The notes below the pieces were generated by a model, which made no database searches, was not told the DNA's origin, and saw only the letters and a list, made by a program, of their open reading frames with translations. DNA of 13,600 nt from Syntrophales bacterium (GTDB taxonomy: Bacteria; Desulfobacterota; Syntrophia; Syntrophales; UBA8958): the NCBI GenBank assembly GCA_023231165.1, contig JALNVY010000040.1, forward strand, positions 1-13,600, given 5' to 3'. Of this stretch, positions 11,924 through 13,600 are shown one piece after another (the first letter of the stretch is position 1; each line of letters begins with the position of its first letter). Position numbers and translations under genes: made by a program.

Positions 11924-13600
11924 CTACAACCAGCGATCCGATTTTTGCTTTTCATCGTATTCCGCCCGCAGGGCGATCTGGGTTGCTTCGGCAATATCTT
12001 CGACCCTTTTAACCCAGTCCTCGAATTTAATATCCACGCCGAAGATCCCTACCATCTCGTCACGTTCATCGATAATTGGCGCTGATACAGTGATGCATAG
12101 CGCTCCCGTCATCTTGGAAATATAGAAATTCGTAACGTGGATCTTGCCTGTTTGCAAGGGCTTGATAAACCAATCCCGATCGGATTGATCTGTGCCCACG
12201 CCGTAGTTTTCATATTTTGCCCTATCCTGGATGTTCGTAATATTTCGTGTCGTTTTACGACCGTTCATGTCAACGACATAGGCAAACTGGATAGAGGGAT
12301 TTTCCTCTATGCATTGCTGCATCACCGGTTCCTGCGACTCCGGTTTCATCGTTTTGATCGCCGGATGTTCGATCACCTGTTTGACGACAGCCACGGCAGC
12401 CTGGGCGGCCTGGTATTTAATCTTGTCAAGCTCGGACATGAAGAGTTCCGGGAGATATTTCCGAACCCGCTTTTCGAGTTCCTCATTGGAAATGCTGGTG
12501 ACACGTCCGGATTCGTACTCCTCCGTTATCCACTTGTGAATTTTGGAAATCCCGGGATGGCGCTTGTCAATGGCGGCTTCTTCATCAAGATGAAAATGAG
12601 TGTTGATCCAGAAGGCGATCCCTGACTTGCCGGATTTGTCCGTTACCATGGGGATAATCGGTCTTTTCAAAATCTTGGTAGTGTCAAAGATATTGTAAAT
12701 CTCTTCACATTTGATCAGGCCATCTGCATGGACGCCGGCGCGGGTGACATTGAAATCGGCGCCGATAAAAGGATAATTGGCAGGAATTTTGTGGCCGATC
12801 TCTTTTTCAAAATAACGCGCGATATCGGTGATAACCGTCGTATCGATGCCGTTGGTTGATCCCGTCAGGCCTATGTATTCGATGATCAGGGCCTCAATGG
12901 GGGGATTGCCGGTTCTTTCTCCCAGCCCCAGCAAGGTAGAATTAGCGGCGCCGCAACCATAGAGCCAGGCTGTGGAGGCATTGATCAAAGCCTTGTGAAA
13001 ATCATTGTGACCATGCCACTCCAGGAGATGACCGGGAACGCCGGCATCATCGATAAAGGCCCGGATTAACTTGTCAACGCTTCTGGGCAGGGAAGCGCCG
13101 GGATACGTTATTCCGTATCCCATGGTGTCACAGAGACGGATCTTGATATTAATCCCCGATTCCTCTCTTAGTTTCATCAGTTCAATGGCAAAGGGAATGC
13201 AGAATCCATAAATATCGGCACGGGTGATGTCCTCAAAATGACAGCGAGGGATAATGCCTTCGTCAAGAATGGAGCGAACGATATTCAAATAGTCATCCAT
13301 AGCTGTGCGGCGGCTTTTATTCATCTTTAGAAATATATGATAGTCGGACACGGAAGTGAGAATGCCCGTTTCTTTCAAGCCCGCATCCTTCACCAGGTGA
13401 ACATCTTCCTTGGCGGCCCTGATCCACCCGGTGACTTCCGGATATTTCAAGCCGAGAGCCATGCATTTTTCAACGGCTTCCCGATCTTTTTTGCTGTATA
13501 AAAAGAACTCGGTTTGACGAATAACGCCATTTTCACCGCCGAGACGGTTCATGAGCACAAAAAGATCAAAAATCTGTTTTACCGTATAAGGCGGTCTTGC
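11924..13600 (-). CDS. HMGL-family synthase ((Re)-citrate/homocitrate/isopropylmalate type) with C-terminal Cache-like sensor domain, 5'-truncated
   Basis: The frame is open to the window edge, so the start and the first metal-ligand motif (DGQQ-type) lie outside; 558 residues are visible, numbered from 13600. Residues 1-388 are a TIM-barrel acyl-CoA/oxo-acid condensing enzyme: ARPPYTVKQIFDLF, GWIRAAKEDVHLVKDAGLKETGILTS, PRCHFEDITRADIYGF, RLCDTMGYG, the metal motif His196-x-His198-Asn-Asp200 (EWHGHNDFHKA), GLGERTGNPPIE (225-236) and AGVHADGLIK. It condenses acetyl-CoA with an oxo-acid; similarity to (Re)-citrate synthases of anaerobes is my recollection and needs checking. Instead of a LeuA-type regulatory domain, residues about 399-545 look like a Cache/PDC sensor fold (FAYVVDMNGRK, SDRDWF, VTNFYISKMTG, ITVSAPIIDERDEMVGIFGVDI). 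There is no membrane segment, so the sensor must be cytoplasmic. A small-molecule allosteric role is inferred. Confidence 0.82.
   Translation of the reverse strand, partial: ARPPYTVKQIFDLFVLMNRLGGENGVIRQTEFFLYSKKDREAVEKCMALGLKYPEVTGWIRAAKEDVHLVKDAGLKETGILTSVSDYHIFLKMNKSRRTAMDDYLNIVRSILDEGIIPRCHFEDITRADIYGFCIPFAIELMKLREESGINIKIRLCDTMGYGITYPGASLPRSVDKLIRAFIDDAGVPGHLLEWHGHNDFHKALINASTAWLYGCGAANSTLLGLGERTGNPPIEALIIEYIGLTGSTNGIDTTVITDIARYFEKEIGHKIPANYPFIGADFNVTRAGVHADGLIKCEEIYNIFDTTKILKRPIIPMVTDKSGKSGIAFWINTHFHLDEEAAIDKRHPGISKIHKWITEEYESGRVTSISNEELEKRVRKYLPELFMSELDKIKYQAAQAAVAVVKQVIEHPAIKTMKPESQEPVMQQCIEENPSIQFAYVVDMNGRKTTRNITNIQDRAKYENYGVGTDQSDRDWFIKPLQTGKIHVTNFYISKMTGALCITVSAPIIDERDEMVGIFGVDIKFEDWVKRVEDIAEATQIALRAEYDEKQKSDRWL

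Noticed and set aside
11769..12125. Plus-strand open frame starting within hairpin element 2
   Set aside because: It begins in the repeat and runs antisense to the Cache-like domain; the composition and lack of a ribosome site argue against coding.
1..13600. CRISPR arrays, rRNA, toxin–antitoxin pairs or a transposase
   Set aside because: No regularly spaced repeats, rRNA motifs, small overlapping gene pairs of that type or transposase motifs were seen on either strand.

Overview
The window looks like a chromosomal segment of a strictly anaerobic, syntrophic or sulfate-reducing type of deltaproteobacterium, most plausibly near Syntrophus/Smithella. This is inferred from a synthase resembling (Re)-citrate/homocitrate synthases, two unusual 4Fe-4S proteins, a bactofilin–M23 pair, and long-hairpin repeats between genes. 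No rRNA or other direct phylogenetic marker is present, so the placement is tentative.

Layout. A tRNA-Leu(UAA) (3-90) is followed by two convergent paralogous genes. One is a small secreted DUF1566 protein (190-684, +). The other is a secreted caspase-like protein with a coiled coil and the same DUF1566 domain (730-2109, -). The small gene appears to be a copy of the large one that keeps the leader, signal peptide and C-terminal domain but lacks the protease part. A 318-base divergent regulatory region follows, then a MerR-HTH / PAS-like / class III nucleotide cyclase fusion (2437-4038, +). Next come a small conserved cytoplasmic protein (4118-4483, -) and an overlapping pair for cell-shape control: a membrane-anchored M23 endopeptidase (4793-5647, +) and a bactofilin (5637-6032, +).

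The second half starts with a divergent pair of iron-sulfur proteins: a QueG-related protein (6045-6893, -) and a DUF362 protein with a 2[4Fe-4S] ferredoxin domain (6978-8120, +). The 3' end of the DUF362 gene appears frameshifted and runs into a 126-base hairpin repeat. An MBL-fold hydrolase (8128-9123, -) converges on that repeat. Then come adenylate kinase (9148-9792, +) and a UvrD/PcrA-type helicase (9792-11747, +), which share one base. A second 126-base hairpin repeat (11746-11871) overlaps the helicase stop codon. The window ends in a 5'-truncated HMGL-family synthase ((Re)-citrate/homocitrate/isopropylmalate synthase type) on the minus strand (11924-13600), whose C-terminus is a Cache/PDC-like sensor domain.

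Most interesting points: (1) the carbon-metabolism synthase fused to a Cache-type ligand-sensing domain with no membrane segment; (2) a DNA-binding MerR domain fused to an apparently intact class III cyclase; (3) the inverted caspase/DUF1566 paralogue pair with a caspase-less copy; (4) two hairpin repeats of identical length with related cores but unrelated arms, each placed exactly at a stop codon between convergent genes, one of them lengthening a frameshifted ORF. The rest is ordinary housekeeping or conserved hypothetical content.
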